Both the position numbers and the translations under genes were made by a program. From a virus, in the IMG/VR virus record IMGVR_UViG_3300045973_000956, positions 1-43,484 of that record: a stretch of 43,484 bases of DNA. The stretch is one strand, 5' to 3'. Positions 29,272 through 41,414 of the stretch are shown here, piece after piece; the stretch's first letter is position 1, and every line of letters starts with the position of its first letter. Under the pieces are notes generated by a model that was not told the DNA's origin, did not search any database, and saw only the letters and a list, made by a program, of their open reading frames with translations.

Positions 29272-29553
29272 ATGGCACTAATAATAACACAAACAGATAA
29301 TAAGTGAAATATCTATAATAATGCTTATTTAAAACTAAATCCAGATACAAGAATAATAAATAATATAATATCTTTTACTTGATTGATTTATAAAGATAAA
29401 GAGGCAAGAGATAATGAACTTGAAACTATTTGAAATTTACAGTTTTCAATAGAAATTAAAGATAATATTCCTACTTGAGATAAAGAGAGACTAGCTCTTA
29501 TGTATGAGAAAGTAAAAGAGCAAGAAGAATATAAAAATGCAATTAATAATTAA
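29272..29553 (+). CDS. Small virion-associated protein
   Basis: 93 aa, not recognised (IITQTDNKGNIYNNAYLKLN; GDKERLALMYEKVKEQEEYK). Lies between fibre and adaptor genes with short gaps; may be a fibre-associated chaperone or connector. Confidence 0.55.
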
Positions 29554-29563
29554 TATATAAAAT

Positions 29564-30727
29564 ATGTTAATAGAAAATGAAATACCATCTTGAACTATAA
29601 ACTGAGTAAATAAAACCTTTACAACTGCTAGTTTAATCTTAGCAATTAGTAGGGTTGTTATTGGTTGAGCTGAATACTTTGGGTGATATACTTTCTCTTG
29701 AAATACTATTATTTTAGTTGATGCCCCGCTTCCAACTTCACCAACAATCTTTATAGATTACTGGGATACTCCAACAACTAATGTAACAGGAGCAAGTAAG
29801 ACTTTGCAAGATGTTTATGATATTGCTTACTGAATTATAGCACAATGACAAGATAGTACAGCATACCCTTTAACTCTTATGAAGTCTTTTATAAATAAAG
29901 CTCAAAGAGATATTTGTTACTGAAATGTTCATAATTTATCTACAAATGAAAGATTAGAAAAACAATCATTAACATTTTTAGAATCTAATCAGTTTTATGA
30001 AACTCATCAATATAGAACTTTATCAACTACAGCTACAGTATGAGCTACAACTTTAACTTGTACTAATACTTTTTTATCTAGTGGTTATTTATGGATTAAT
30101 TGAAATATAATACAATACACAAGTAATGATTGAACTACTATTTGATGAATACAATCATTATGAACTTATAGTATTAAGTTTCCTTTTACTTCATGAACTC
30201 AAGTATTTCAATTAGATGAATTACCAGCTGATTTATGACAATTAACAAAAGTATTTTTAAATATTAATAATACAAGAGGTAGACAAACTTTAATATGAAT
30301 AGATGATAGAGATTTAACTAATCCTATTTCTAGTTCATATATATATAATTTCTTTAATGATTGATATAATTGAAATTGACAAGGTAGAGAGTGGTATTAT
30401 TCTATAATTAGATGATGATTTATATTATTTATAGTTCCTCAAGTAGATTGAAATTCTATAGGATTAGAATATCAAATAAAGCCTACAGAATTAACTAATC
30501 CTACAGACCTATTAACTATTAACGATGAGTATTCATTAACTACAACCCCTTATCTTGCAGTTGCTGAGATGATGGCACAGAGAGGCGAACTTGATGAAGC
30601 ATTAAAATTAAATAACTTTGGTTTTAATAATATAAAAACAATGTATTCTTTTTATAACACTCAAAGGAACGAATTAATTTATAATCAGAGAGTAAGAACA
30701 GTTAGTGACACATTTTATAATTTTTAA
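29564..30727 (+). CDS. Head-tail adaptor-like protein
   Basis: 387 aa. The N-terminal 70 residues (SGTINGVNKTFTTASLILAI) resemble a small beta domain often fused to tail proteins. The C-terminal helices (PYLAVAEMMAQRGELDEALK, then YNTQRNELIYNQRVRT) resemble the helical end of podovirus adaptors (T7 gp11 or P22 gp4 type). The nozzle gene follows 10 nt later. The adaptor call rests on this order and end pattern. Confidence 0.55.
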
Positions 30728-30737
30728 ACATTAGAGA

Positions 30738-32303
30738 ATGGCTCAAAAAAACAGTAAATTTATTCCGCTTTCCGACAAACAAGGTTCTATTTTTACCTGA
30801 TGAATTACAAATAACAGTCCTTCTTGGACTATATCTTATGCAAAAACTCCTTATGCTAGAAACTTTAGAGTAAATGGTGGTTGAATAAGTATTAGACCTT
30901 GATTTTATCAATTCGGTAATGATTTATGAGCTTCTGATTATCCAAAAGGTATAGGGGCTTATTTTCGTGGTAATTCAAGTGATAGAATCATAGTTAGATA
31001 TAATGTAGATTGAACACATAAATTAGTAAGTATAACACCTGATACTTGAGTACAAATAAGTGTTGATACAACTTGATTAATTACTTCTGATAATAGAATG
31101 AATTTTATTGGTGCTAATGATAGTCTTTATTGTATGAATGGTATTGATTTAATTTGAAAGTTAAATTGAACTACTTATACAAATCCTACAGCATCAATTA
31201 AACCTAAATTTTGAGTTTGGTTTAATAATGCTATGTGGGTTGCTTGAGACCCATCAACTCCTAATAGAATGTTTAAATCAGCAGAAAATAACCCTGAGAG
31301 TTATAGTTGAACTTGAAATGATATATTTGATAGTTGAACTCCTATAACTTGATTATGTGCTAGTTTACAGACTCTATATGTATTTAGTGAAAATTATATA
31401 GATATGATAAATTCAAACTCTATTAAACAAATATGAAGTAGTCTTGTTTATACTTCTGTCCCTTTAGAAAGTATGGAAGGGGCTTTGTCTCACAATACTA
31501 TAGCTAATATGTGAAAAGATGTATATTTTCTTAGTAGAAGTTGAAAAATTAAGAAACTTACACCAAATAACTTAACTTATGATGTAGTAGAGGTATCACA
31601 TAGAGCTAATAGATGAATAAATCCAACTATGGACTCATTAGATAGCGACCAATCATCTTGATTTTGTTATGTAATACCTGAAAAACAATTAATAAAATGG
31701 TTTTTGAAAACTAAAGGAAGTGTATATAATGATATTGTTATTATCTATAATACTGAATATGATGAGTTTATGATAGATGACCATAATGTTTGTTACTGAT
31801 GAGTTAATTATCATACAAATAATTATACAATATCTCAAATAGAATCTAAAGTTTATAGAGATGAAGAATGAACAACTGATGATGATAGCCCTATACAGTT
31901 TAGATATGATACTAAAGTATTAAACTTCTGAGAGCCTACAATATTAAAATGTTTATGGCAAACTAGGACTTACTTAAGTATAAATATAGCTTGAGAAGTT
32001 TACCAAAACATTTATGCTGATTGAAGTTTAGTTGATAGTAAATTGATTAATAGTTCTACAATTCCACAAGTAGTTGATTGAATATGAACCGAAGCAATTT
32101 GAACCTTTGCAATGTGAACTGAATGATATACCCCTGACACACAATATAACACTGTAATTGTAAGAGATAAATGATATTTGAGAGTCAAGGCTAAATCTTT
32201 CTATGTTTCTTATGTAAGTTATAAAATAGGGACACAATGTTTATTGCAATCACTAGAGCCCCAAGTCGAGATGTTAAACTTCCTTACTACGAGCCATTTT
32301 TAA
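30738..32303 (+). CDS. Tail nozzle protein (P22 gp10/T7 gp12-like)
   Basis: 521 aa. The pattern NFRVNGGGISIRPGFYQFG, WFNNAMWVAGDPSTPNRMFK, GLCASLQTLYVFSENYIDMI and NMGKDVYFLSRSGKIKKLT is that of the beta-propeller nozzle/stabilisation proteins that plug the short tail. Length fits. Together with the adaptor gene it is the main evidence for podovirus-like morphology. Confidence 0.7.
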
Positions 32304-32305
32304 AT

Positions 32306-32349
32306 TAAGGACAATATAAGGACAATATAAGGACAATATAAGGACAATT
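32306..32349. repeat. 11-bp tandem repeat between nozzle and adhesin genes
   Basis: Four copies of TAAGGACAATA (last one ends TT) directly after the nozzle stop. AAGGA resembles a Shine-Dalgarno core, unusual in this genome, but no start codon follows any copy. It could be an iteron-like binding site. Confidence 0.9.
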
Positions 32350-32376
32350 ACCTAGAATTACTTAGATATTAAAATA

Positions 32377-32411
32377 AAATCTTCCCCGATTTACTTTTTA
32401 TTTTAATTACT
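32377..32411 (+). promoter_or_regulatory. Late motif AAATCTTCCCC upstream of adhesin gene
   Basis: Third exact copy, 24 nt before the ATG at 32412. The spacing is nearly the same as at 3078 and 28175. Confidence 0.5.
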
Positions 32412-33953
32412 ATGTCTACAACAAGTTATGCTTCTTGAGTTACATTATATCTTGCAACTAAATTAAATCCTGCAGGAACCCTAACAGTAACAACTAATCC
32501 TTGACCTTCTAATTGAAGATTATATCTAGTAAATGATAATCAAGTAGAATGGATTGATTATACTTCTGTTACTGCTTCATGAAGTAATTATATTTTATGA
32601 TGACTTACAAGAGATTTAAGCCCAACAACTATACCAGCAACAAGTTTAAGTACTTGAAAGACTTGGTTAGCTACTCAAAAATGTCTACTTGTTGCAATGC
32701 ACGACCAATTATGGGACAGACAACAAGGTTGACCTTTTGCTAGCTTAACAACAGCACAATTAACAGCAAGAACAAATAAATTAGTATGAGAAACTTTCTT
32801 TAATACTATTTTATGAAGTCTTGTATATTGGAATGGTTCAAGTTATCAATCTTTTTGAACTTGAACTTTTGTTAATGCTTCTACAACTAATACTTGATGA
32901 GTAGAATTGGCGACACAATGAGAGGTTGATGCTTGAACTCCAACTTGAAGTGTTTGACCTTTGATTGTTTGACCTGATACTTACATTGCAAATAGAAATG
33001 CTTATATCACTTCTTTAATTCCAAGTCAAGCAGAAGCAGAAGCTTGAGCTAGTAATACAAAACTTTCTACACCCTTAAGAGTTAAGAATTATGTAGATTA
33101 TGTTATATTAACAAGCTTTTGAGATTGAAGCGACTGAGATGTTACAATAACAACTACAGTAACTCTTACTAGAGATATGTACTATAATAATCTTACAATA
33201 ACTTCACCTTGAGTATTAAATCCTGATTGATATAGAGTTTATGTTAAAAATACTTTATCTTGAAACTGAACTATAAGAAGAAATTGAAATACTTGATGAG
33301 CTTGACAATTAGCTTCTGGTTGAACTTGAGCAAGTGCATTAAATGCTTGAAGTTTAAATGCAGAAGTGTGAGGAGCAAATGGTTGATATATTTGAGTTTG
33401 AGCGACTTGAGGTTCCTCTAATCCAAGTTATACGGCTATAAATTGAGCAAATTGATGAGCTTGATGACCTTATTGAGCTTGATGAGGTTGAACTTCAACA
33501 AGATGAGCACTTTATAATACTTATAATAAGTTTAGTAATCTTCTTATGAGTTTAAATCCTGCATCATTTACAATAAATACAACTCAATATAAAACTGCTT
33601 CTTGAAGTGGTTGAGGATGAGGTTGATATGTAAGTTGATATGGTTGATGAGGTTGAGGTTGAAATTGAGGTTTAATATGGATAGCATCAAGAATAATAAA
33701 TTTTACTTGAACTATGGAAAGCTTAGGTTGAACTTGATGAGCTGGGTTCCAATGAGCTTATAGTTGATGAAGTGCTTGAGGTGGTGGATGATGACAAGGT
33801 TGAGTTATTTATTTGATTGCATCTACTTTTACTTCGATTTGAACTCAAAATTTAACTGGTTGAGCTTGATGAATAGCTTGAAATACTTGAGCTCCTGCTT
33901 GAAGTGCTTGATCTACTTGAAATAGTTGAGTTACTATACAAATTACAGTTTAA
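32412..33953 (+). CDS. Glycine-rich adhesin (polyglycine-type tip)
   Basis: 513 aa. The N-terminal about 210 residues are an ordinary beta-rich fibre domain. From about residue 280 on, Gly-rich stretches occur (GGANGGYIGVGATGGSS, GYGGGGGGNGG, GGAGFQGAYSGGSAGGGGGQ), with TGA and GGN alternating. Such stretches form polyglycine-II sandwiches in adhesins such as phage S16 gp38. It probably recognises the host surface. It gives the clearest evidence that TGA is Gly: reading it as Trp would give an impossible Trp-rich sequence. Confidence 0.75.
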
Positions 33954-33963
33954 TTATAAAAAT

Positions 33964-36933
33964 ATGGCTTCTACAATACCAGTTACTACACCAAATACAA
34001 ATAATCCAGAGGATATTACTAAAAAGTTTCCTTGAGTTAATGTAAATGAAAAAACTATGTCAAATACAAGTACTAATCCTTTATGAAGTAATGCTTGAAT
34101 GAGTGACAAGAATTTTTTGACTATTCCAAATTCAACTACAGCTAATACTTGATTTGTAAATAATTGATTACCAAGTGTAAATGAGAAAGTTCAATCTTGA
34201 ATAAATAATTTACCTAGTGCCACAACTCCAATAACTTGAAATGCTATAAGTAATAATTCAGTTACAAATAAACCAATTACAAGTCCTAATATTACTCCTA
34301 CAATTAATACTTGAACAACTACAACAGATACTATACTACCTTTAAATGAAAAAACAGACCCTTTATTAAATAAATCCGCTTCAACTATTCCAACACAAAC
34401 TACTTGATGACAATGAATAGACCAAATAGTAGACCAAATGTTTCCTAAATGAAGTTATACAGATGAAGAAAGACAAGCTATGAGAGAGACTCTATCTAGT
34501 AAGAATACAGCTGAAATAACATCAATAATGGCAGATAATGCTAAATGAAACTATCAACAATCACAAGAATTATTAAAAGCCTATAGAACTACTAGAGATT
34601 TTTGACTTACACAACAAAGAAATCAAACATTGAGTGACCAAAGATTAGCTGATTTAAATCAAAGTTATGATAATGCTATACAAAGTCAGAAGCAAAAAAT
34701 GGAGGCTGATGCAAATAATATGGCAGTTGTTATGTGATGAGCTTGAAGACTACAGAGTAGAAATTTAATATCTGGAGTAAATCAGATGTTAGATAATAAT
34801 AAACAAATATATAGTCAATTAGTAAGTAATAAAGACAGGGATATTGCAAGATTATGAGAGGATTTAAAATATGCTCAAACAGTTGCTAGTAATGAATATA
34901 ACGATATGATATCTCAAGAAATGCAAGATATGTTAAAATGAATTCAAGCATTAGATAAAACTGGTTCTTTAAATACAGCTCAAGGATTAGTACAAGCAAG
35001 AAGTTTTATTGATGCTACTATATCAAATTCTATGTCTCATCAATCAGACTATTATAATAAATTAAATTATATCTCTCAAAGATTTGACCAATATCACAAA
35101 GAAGCATTAGCAAATCAGACAGTAGATGAAAATGTTACAAAAATGATGTGAGATTGATTTTTATATAATCCACAATGAGGGCAAATTAAAGATGAAAATT
35201 GAAAAGCTTTACAAATTAAAGGTTCTACATCAGGAACATTAATACAAAAAGAACCTATTACTCTTAATGATTGAAGTAAATGACTTATTTTCCAAAATAA
35301 TGATTGAAGCATAAGAGTAGAGAAAATAGTATGAACAGAAGCAAGTCAAGTAAATCCTGAGGTAATAAATAAATATGCAAATGCATTTGCTAGTTGATTA
35401 TTACAAATTGATGATTTAGTTAAGTTATGACTTCCTCAAGATACAATTAATCAAATAGTTTGACAAGTTAATGGTAAGATTGCTGACCCTATAACTCCAT
35501 ACCAACAAGCACAATTAGACCAAGATGCACAAAAACTTGAATTAGAAAAGACAAAATGGAATAGTATGAGTGCAAGTGAAAAAGCTAAATATGAGTTAGA
35601 TGTAAAAGACCATAATGAAAAAGTAAGACAATTTAATGAAACAAATTCATCTTCTACTTCTACAGATAGTAATACTTGAATTGCAAAAGCATTAGATGAA
35701 GATATTAAAAGGATTTGATGAGATACAGCTTTAACTTGATGAGCTATTGAAAGTATATGAAATGAATACTGAGTTAATCCAGCTTTCTTATGAGCAGTAT
35801 TAAGAAATGATAGTAGCTATTGAGCTAAATTATATAGTAAAAATAATTATTGAAATGTTTGAAATAATGATAGTTTAGTTGCTAGTGGTAAAAAATGAGT
35901 TGAATTTGCAACACCTGAGGAATGAATAAAGGCAACAGCAAATAATTTAAAGAACAGAATAGATACTTATAAATGAATATATTGAAAATCTCCAACAGTT
36001 CAAGAAGTATTAAGTTGAGTAGGTAAAGATTGAAAGAAATTCTTTTGAGTGTATATGACAGACAAATCAGCTTATGATAGAGTTGATAGAATCACAAAAG
36101 ATTTAATGAAATGATGAGAATGACAAACAAGTTGATGAAATATATCAGAAGACCCAAAAACTAAGGCTATTATAATATGAAATTTAGCATATTGAAAAAC
36201 TATAACAAAAGGACAATCTGAACAGATAAATGATTTAATAAAGAAATACCCAAATGCTTCATCTAAAGAATTAAGTTTAGCTGTTAAATGATTTGATATT
36301 AAAGATAATAAAAATACAGATTTAGCTTTAAATTATATTAATTTTTGAAATCAATTAACTAAAAAACCTGAATGATTTGAACAAACAGTTTCTAATTATA
36401 TAAATAGTTGAAATATAAACTGATTAAATCAATATGTAACTCACGAAATGGACAAAGAAGTGCAAAAGTCAGAACCCAATCCTATAAGTTCTTGAGACCA
36501 AGCAAATCAAACAAAGAGTATAGCAAGGATTATTAATTTAATAGATAAAAATAAATCAAAAATAGGTAAGGTACAATGAAATTTATCTAACTTTGCAAAT
36601 ATGTTTAGTTCTGATAAAGATTATACAGAATTAAAATCATTACTACAATGAGTTCAAGCAACACAAAGAAAATATTTTGCTTGAAGTGCAGTTACTCCAA
36701 CAGAATTACAAGCATTAGAAAATTTTATATGAGGTACTGAAAAAATGGATGCTGATAATTTAAAAACTCAAATTACAAGTTTAAATAATCAGTTTACACA
36801 ATGATATTTAAGTCAAAGAGGTAATTTCTGAGTTAATCCTATAAGATATAATCTTTCTACAAAGACCCCAACTATTACAAATACTTGATGAAATAAAAAT
36901 GCTGATAATTATTTAAAATCATTATGATATTAA
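33964..36933 (+). CDS. Internal virion protein with lysozyme-like domain
   Basis: 989 aa. The N-terminal 170 residues are Asn/Thr/Pro rich and low complexity, followed by a long helical region (residues about 175-430). A lysozyme/transglycosylase-like domain spans about 585-710: YGVNPAFLGAVLRNDSSYGA, then NNYGNVGNND and EEGIKATANNLKNRI. The usual catalytic Glu position holds Asp616 (NDSSYG), a variation I recall in related virion muramidases. A second helical region follows. It is likely ejected to breach the cell wall. Confidence 0.65.
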
Positions 36934-36962
36934 GACTAAAATTCATTTTAGTCTTTTTTTTG
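36930..36962 (+). terminator. Terminator after 989-aa gene
   Basis: AAGACTAAAA/TTTTAGTCTT stem with short loop and eight T. The stop codon lies at its left edge. Confidence 0.85.
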
Positions 36963-37015
36963 CAATTAAAGAAATAAAATCTATAATTATATTAATATTA
37001 TTAATTTATAAAAAT

Positions 37016-40000
37016 ATGGTTTATCAAATCCCTTGATACAATACTAAAAAATGATTTTCTTCTAGTGATGCAACATTAAACTATATACCTAAGAAAGAAG
37101 AAAAGAAACCTTTTCTTAATCTTTCACAACCTATTAGTCAATCTTGAGTAACAAATATAAAAGAGATTAAGAAACCACCAGTTATTCAAAAACCAGTTGA
37201 AAAACCAACAGAAGATTTAAATAATCAATTTAATTGGTGAATACAAACAGCTAATGCAAATGAGAATCAAAATACACCAGAAAAATATTTAACTAAAGAT
37301 AAAGTAAAAGAAATAATAGATAAAAGACCAGAATGAGTACAACCTATAGACTTATTTAAATCTTTAGAGCAAAAAGGTTATATAATGGAGTGATATAATG
37401 ATAAAGAACAACCAACAACTACAGAGAATAAGCCAGTAGAAAATGCAAGTATTCAAGATATGCATCCTACTGAATGAGTATTAGAACAAACTGCAAAAGC
37501 ATTACCAAGAGCTATAAAAGATACTGGAATGTGAATATTAGAATGAGTAAAAAAATGAGTAATTTGATTATGAAATATAGAATGAAGAGTAAAAAATATA
37601 ACTCAACCATATATTACTAGTTGATTAAATGCTATAACTTGATTAAATACAAAACCCTCAACTATTAAACATATTTGAGAAGATAAAGGTTTATTATGAG
37701 ATATATCACAAACTACAGCTTGAACATCATCAGCTTTATTTAATACAATTAAAGCTCCTATGAGTGTTTGATTAAATACAGCAAGTCAATTACCTTGAAC
37801 TCAATATGTAATGCAATGATTATGAAAAGTAATAGAATGAGGTTCAAATATTAGTGCAGATATAACTTGAATAGATAGATGAACTATGCAAGACATTACA
37901 ACAACTTGAATGAATACTTTATGATTAAAAATGAAGTCTTGAGATACTTTGCAAACTATTAAAAATACACAATGAAAATGAATTATTTGAGGAGCTAAAT
38001 CAGTTTTATGAGATACCTTACAATCAACTAAGGATATAGCTAAAATGCCTTTAAATGTTACAAAATGAGTAGTTAAATGATGAGCTAGTATAATTTGAAA
38101 ATGATTAAATAAAGTATGAGTAAAATCTCCATTATCTCAAGAGTATGTACCTGCAAAAACTGAATGATGACAAGCTTTTGAAGTAGATAAAACACCTTGA
38201 TTAAAATCAAATATAACTGATACATTATTTAAAAAATCAAACGAGATATTAGCTCAGCAATCTATAATGCCAAAGTTAAATAAATCTAAAACATCAAAAG
38301 ATAAGATAGAAGCTAGCACAACAGCCTTAAACTGAATAAAACAATTATATGAAGATAAAGCTAAATGAAATGTTAAAAGCGATATTTCTACTATGTGATG
38401 ATGAGTTGAATGATTAAGTGAGTGATTAGATTATCATTGAAAGATTATCTGAAATTTAACAAAAAATGATGCAAAAGTAAATACAACAGATTTAATTAAT
38501 AATTTAGAAAAATCAGTTGAAAATCCTAAGTTTTGAAGGACAAATGCATCTATTTTAAATATAGTAAAAGACACAGTTTGAGATTTTAAAGATTTATGAA
38601 AAGATACATCTATTAAAAATATTCAAGAATGATTATCTTGAGTTAAGAATAGAATATTTAAAAATCAAGAAAATATTAGTGATTTATATAAAACCGATGC
38701 TTGAAGAGAATTAAATATATTTTTAAAATGATTAGAAGATAATTTTAATAAAACCATTGAACAAACTTCTTGAAATAGTAAACAATTATTAGAAGCTAAA
38801 TCTAATTATGCTAAATATAAAAAGATCGAAAAAGATTTTATTGATAGTTATATGGTTGAATTAAGGAATCAATGAAAATGAGTAACTTGAACGGCTTGAA
38901 AAATTGCTTGATTATATGAAGTATTAAGTAATCCTAGTGTTTCTTGAATATTAAAAGCAGTTGCATTAAAACAAGCTTGAGAAACTATGCAATATTATAA
39001 ATCAAGAGGATGAAATTATGAAACATTAATTAGAAATCTTGATAGAGAAGCAGTTAATAGAAATTTAAAACCTAATATTATTAAAAATGATACAAGTAAT
39101 AGCAATTCTAGTAGCTCTATGGATAATAAACAGTCTATAAAACAACCCCAAACCTTTCTTCAAAAAACAAAAGATAAGATGTGAGATATAGTTGATGAAA
39201 TTTCGAGTAAGGTTGGTTGAAAGTCTAATTTCCTACCAACTAATAAATATCAGAATATAGCAAATAAAGAATGAAGTATAATAAAACATAAACAACCCTA
39301 TAAAATGACTCCTGACGATGTTAAAAAACTAAGTGAGTATGTTGACACCAAAATGAAAGAAAATCAAGTCTGAGATATAAGAAAAGTAGTAGAAAGTACT
39401 AATAAAGAAATTACTAATAGATTTTTAGATACTCAAAAGAGAATGAAATTAAAAACTATTTGAGAACATATTAGTGATGTAGCTAAGAAATATATTTTAC
39501 CTTCTACATTTAAAGATGATTTATATAATTTAAGTGAGAAGATAGCTAAGTTCACTTGAACTAAGAGTAATATTATTGAAAATACTAAATCCCCTATTCT
39601 AAAACCAAAGATTATAGAGAGTTTGGGAAAGAGTAGAGAGTTAGAACTTTTGATTAATCAAGCTAAGAAGTATAAAACTTTTGATGAGTTTAAAAAATCA
39701 CAATGAGAAGAATTATATCATTGAACTACACAGAGCTTCAAAGAATTTAAACCCAGTACATCAAAATGATGATTTAATGAAGACCAAATCCCTTGAATTT
39801 ATGTTACTAACAATAAGAATATTGCTAAAATATTTACAGAAAGAGTTAATCAACAAGCTTGACATATAATTAATACTTATAATTATATGAAAAACCCTCT
39901 AGTTATAAAAAGTAATACAGAATTATGAAATATGTTATGATTAGATTTAAATAATCCAAAAAATCTAGTTTTAGCAAAAAATATATTAGAAAGTAAATGA

Positions 40001-40144
40001 TATGATTGAATTATTAAAAAAAATAATATAAGTTTTAAGTGAGATAAATGAGATGAAATAATTATTTTTAATCCTAAGAGTATTAAAACAGAAACTCAAC
40101 TTAAACAAATCTACGAACAATCAAAAAAGACTAATTTAAATTAG
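37016..40144 (+). CDS. Giant virion protein with C-terminal ADP-ribosyltransferase-like domain
   Basis: 1042 aa. The N-terminal part is Pro/Lys/Thr rich; residues 160-430 are Gly/hydrophobic and helical, possibly membrane-active (IERGTMQ-type repeats are absent). The middle is long helix. The last about 145 residues look like an ART of the kind found in phage polyvalent proteins: ELYHGTTQSFKEFKPS (H902), QIPGIYVTNNKNIAKIFTER (Y929), NPKNLVLAKNILESKGYDGI and GDEIIIFNPKSIK (E1014). The H-Y-E positions fit an active enzyme. As the last late gene after the 989-aa lysozyme-like protein, it is likely packaged and injected to modify a host target. Confidence 0.65.
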
Positions 40145-40155
40145 TCTTTTTATTA
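40122..40155. terminator. Terminator ending late block 2
   Basis: AAAAAAGACTAATTT/AAATTAGTCTTTTT perfect stem spanning the stop codon, with A and T tracts on both sides, so it can serve both strands. Only 98 nt of gene-free sequence follow. Confidence 0.85.
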
Positions 40156-40242
40156 TCTCTCTTTATTAAATATAATATTATCAATCAAGTTATAATATAA
40201 CTACAAACATATATTAATAAAAAATATTCTGGTGTAAGCATA

Positions 40243-40470
40243 TTATTTATATAAAGGAGTAATCGTAAAATCTTTTAATCATAATTTTTTTGATTGAAAC
40301 TCTAATTCAGTTTTATTAACATCTAATATTGCTATATTTTGGTTATCACATTCTAATATATAAGCTATAACAATTCATTCCCTATATGCTAACATTATTT
40401 CATAACAACAGTCATTACAAGTTGTTTTTTCATTTGAAAAAGAATTACAAGAACTACAATTTCTATACAT
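40243..40470 (-). CDS. Small zinc-finger-like accessory protein
   Basis: 75 aa. CSSCNSF at the N terminus and CNDCC (residues 18-22) give two Cys pairs. The rest is a beta/helix mix (GIVIAYILECDNQNIAILDV). Last gene of the right accessory block. The function is not known. Confidence 0.6.
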
Positions 40471-40474
40471 CTTT

Positions 40475-40669
40475 TTATAAATTAGGTGATAATATTTCAT
40501 TAATTATTTCTTCTTTTTCTCTTCTTTTTATTTCTCTATCAATCATAGAAATTAATACATTTGTTTCATAGTAAGATGCATCAAATAACATACATTTTCA
40601 TAGTTTCTTTTTTAACTTTGTTAACATTCATTTTAAATCTCTTTTAGCTACTTCTGTAATATCTACCAT
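40475..40669 (-). CDS. Small helical accessory protein
   Basis: 64 aa (DITEVAKRDLKGMLTKLKKK; LISMIDREIKRREKEEIINE). All helical, charged. Its stop lies 4 nt before the downstream start, so coupling is likely. Confidence 0.6.
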
Positions 40670-40673
40670 ATAT

Positions 40674-40976
40674 TTAAATATTATATATTAAAAAATAATC
40701 TTTTATTTTATTATTAAAATCATTAAACATAACTTGATATTCATAAGTTTTATCAGTTAATTCTCATGATTTGTATAATATATTAGCACACTTCTTTCTT
40801 TGTTCTAATATTAGATATATATATGTATTTTTAAAATTATCTATATTACTATCTTTTATTTTTTTAATACAATACATTCTTTCATCTATACTAGAATTAT
40901 TTAAATAAAAACAATTCCCTTCATCACCATTTATACAATGAATACAATTACTTCAACAAGGTTCTTTGTTTTCCAT
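40674..40976 (-). CDS. Cys-rich accessory protein
   Basis: 100 aa. N-terminal Cys cluster CGSNCIHCINGDEGNCFYLN with a further Cys at 36, then helix with Cys near 67 (LEQRKKCANILYKSGE). Metal binding is possible. Same tight operon. Confidence 0.6.
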
Positions 40977-40982
40977 ATTATT

Positions 40983-41252
40983 TTATATTAAATATATAAT
41001 TTCTTTTAATAATTCTTCTTCTTTTTTGTCTCATAAATAATAATCTCATTTAATAGAATTTAATAAATCTTTTAATTTATCTAAAATAATAAGATTATTT
41101 TCTAAGATTTGTTTTCTATTATATAAGTTATGATTAATTAAAGTATTATTATCATAAATAGATAAATCACCTAACTTTTCATTTATACCATTTATTTCAC
41201 TCTCAATTACATTTTGTCTATTAAAAATATCATATTCAAAAGAAGTTTCCAT
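40983..41252 (-). CDS. Coiled-coil accessory protein behind element E
   Basis: 89 aa, helical (NRQNVIESEINGINEKLGDL; RKQILENNLIILDKLKDLLN). I start at 41252 (METSFEYD), because the ATG sits at the same place relative to leader E as the HNH ATG does to leader F; a longer reading would run into the leader. First gene of the 40243-41252 operon. Confidence 0.65.
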
Positions 41253-41357
41253 AATTTTAAAAATCAAAAAAAGTAATAATCTCCGACAATTATTACTTTT
41301 AAATAAAGTATATAAATACTTACTGTCAGAGTTGTAAATATTCATAGAGTAATTATA
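41248..41357. repeat. 110-bp perfect direct repeat, copy 1
   Basis: Identical to 43250-43359. It spans the start codon region and leader, up to the -10 of element E. The identical leaders serve different genes. Confidence 0.9.
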
Positions 41358-41379
41358 GTAAAATATAAGAAAAAAGCAA
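41253..41379 (-). promoter_or_regulatory. Leader element E: promoter plus P1/terminator pseudoknot
   Basis: TTGCTT (41374-41379) and TATAAT (41352-41357) are 16 nt apart on the minus strand. P1 CTCTGACAG (41323-41331) pairs with TTGTCGGAG (41281-41289), which lies in the 8-nt loop of the perfect 12-bp hairpin AAAAGTAATAAT/ATTATTACTTTT followed by T residues. The ATG is about 15 nt further on. Confidence 0.8.
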
Positions 41380-41382
41380 ATA

Positions 41383-41414
41383 AAAAGAAGTAATTAATTA
41401 CTTCTTTTTATTAG
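41383..41414. terminator. Bidirectional terminator between accessory operons
   Basis: AAAAAGAAGTAATTAATTACTTCTTTTT is a perfect palindrome with A and T tracts, at the stop of 41398-41622 and directly upstream of the element E promoter. Confidence 0.8.

Noticed and set aside
32306-32349. CRISPR array
   Set aside because: Units are 11 bp and directly tandem without spacers.
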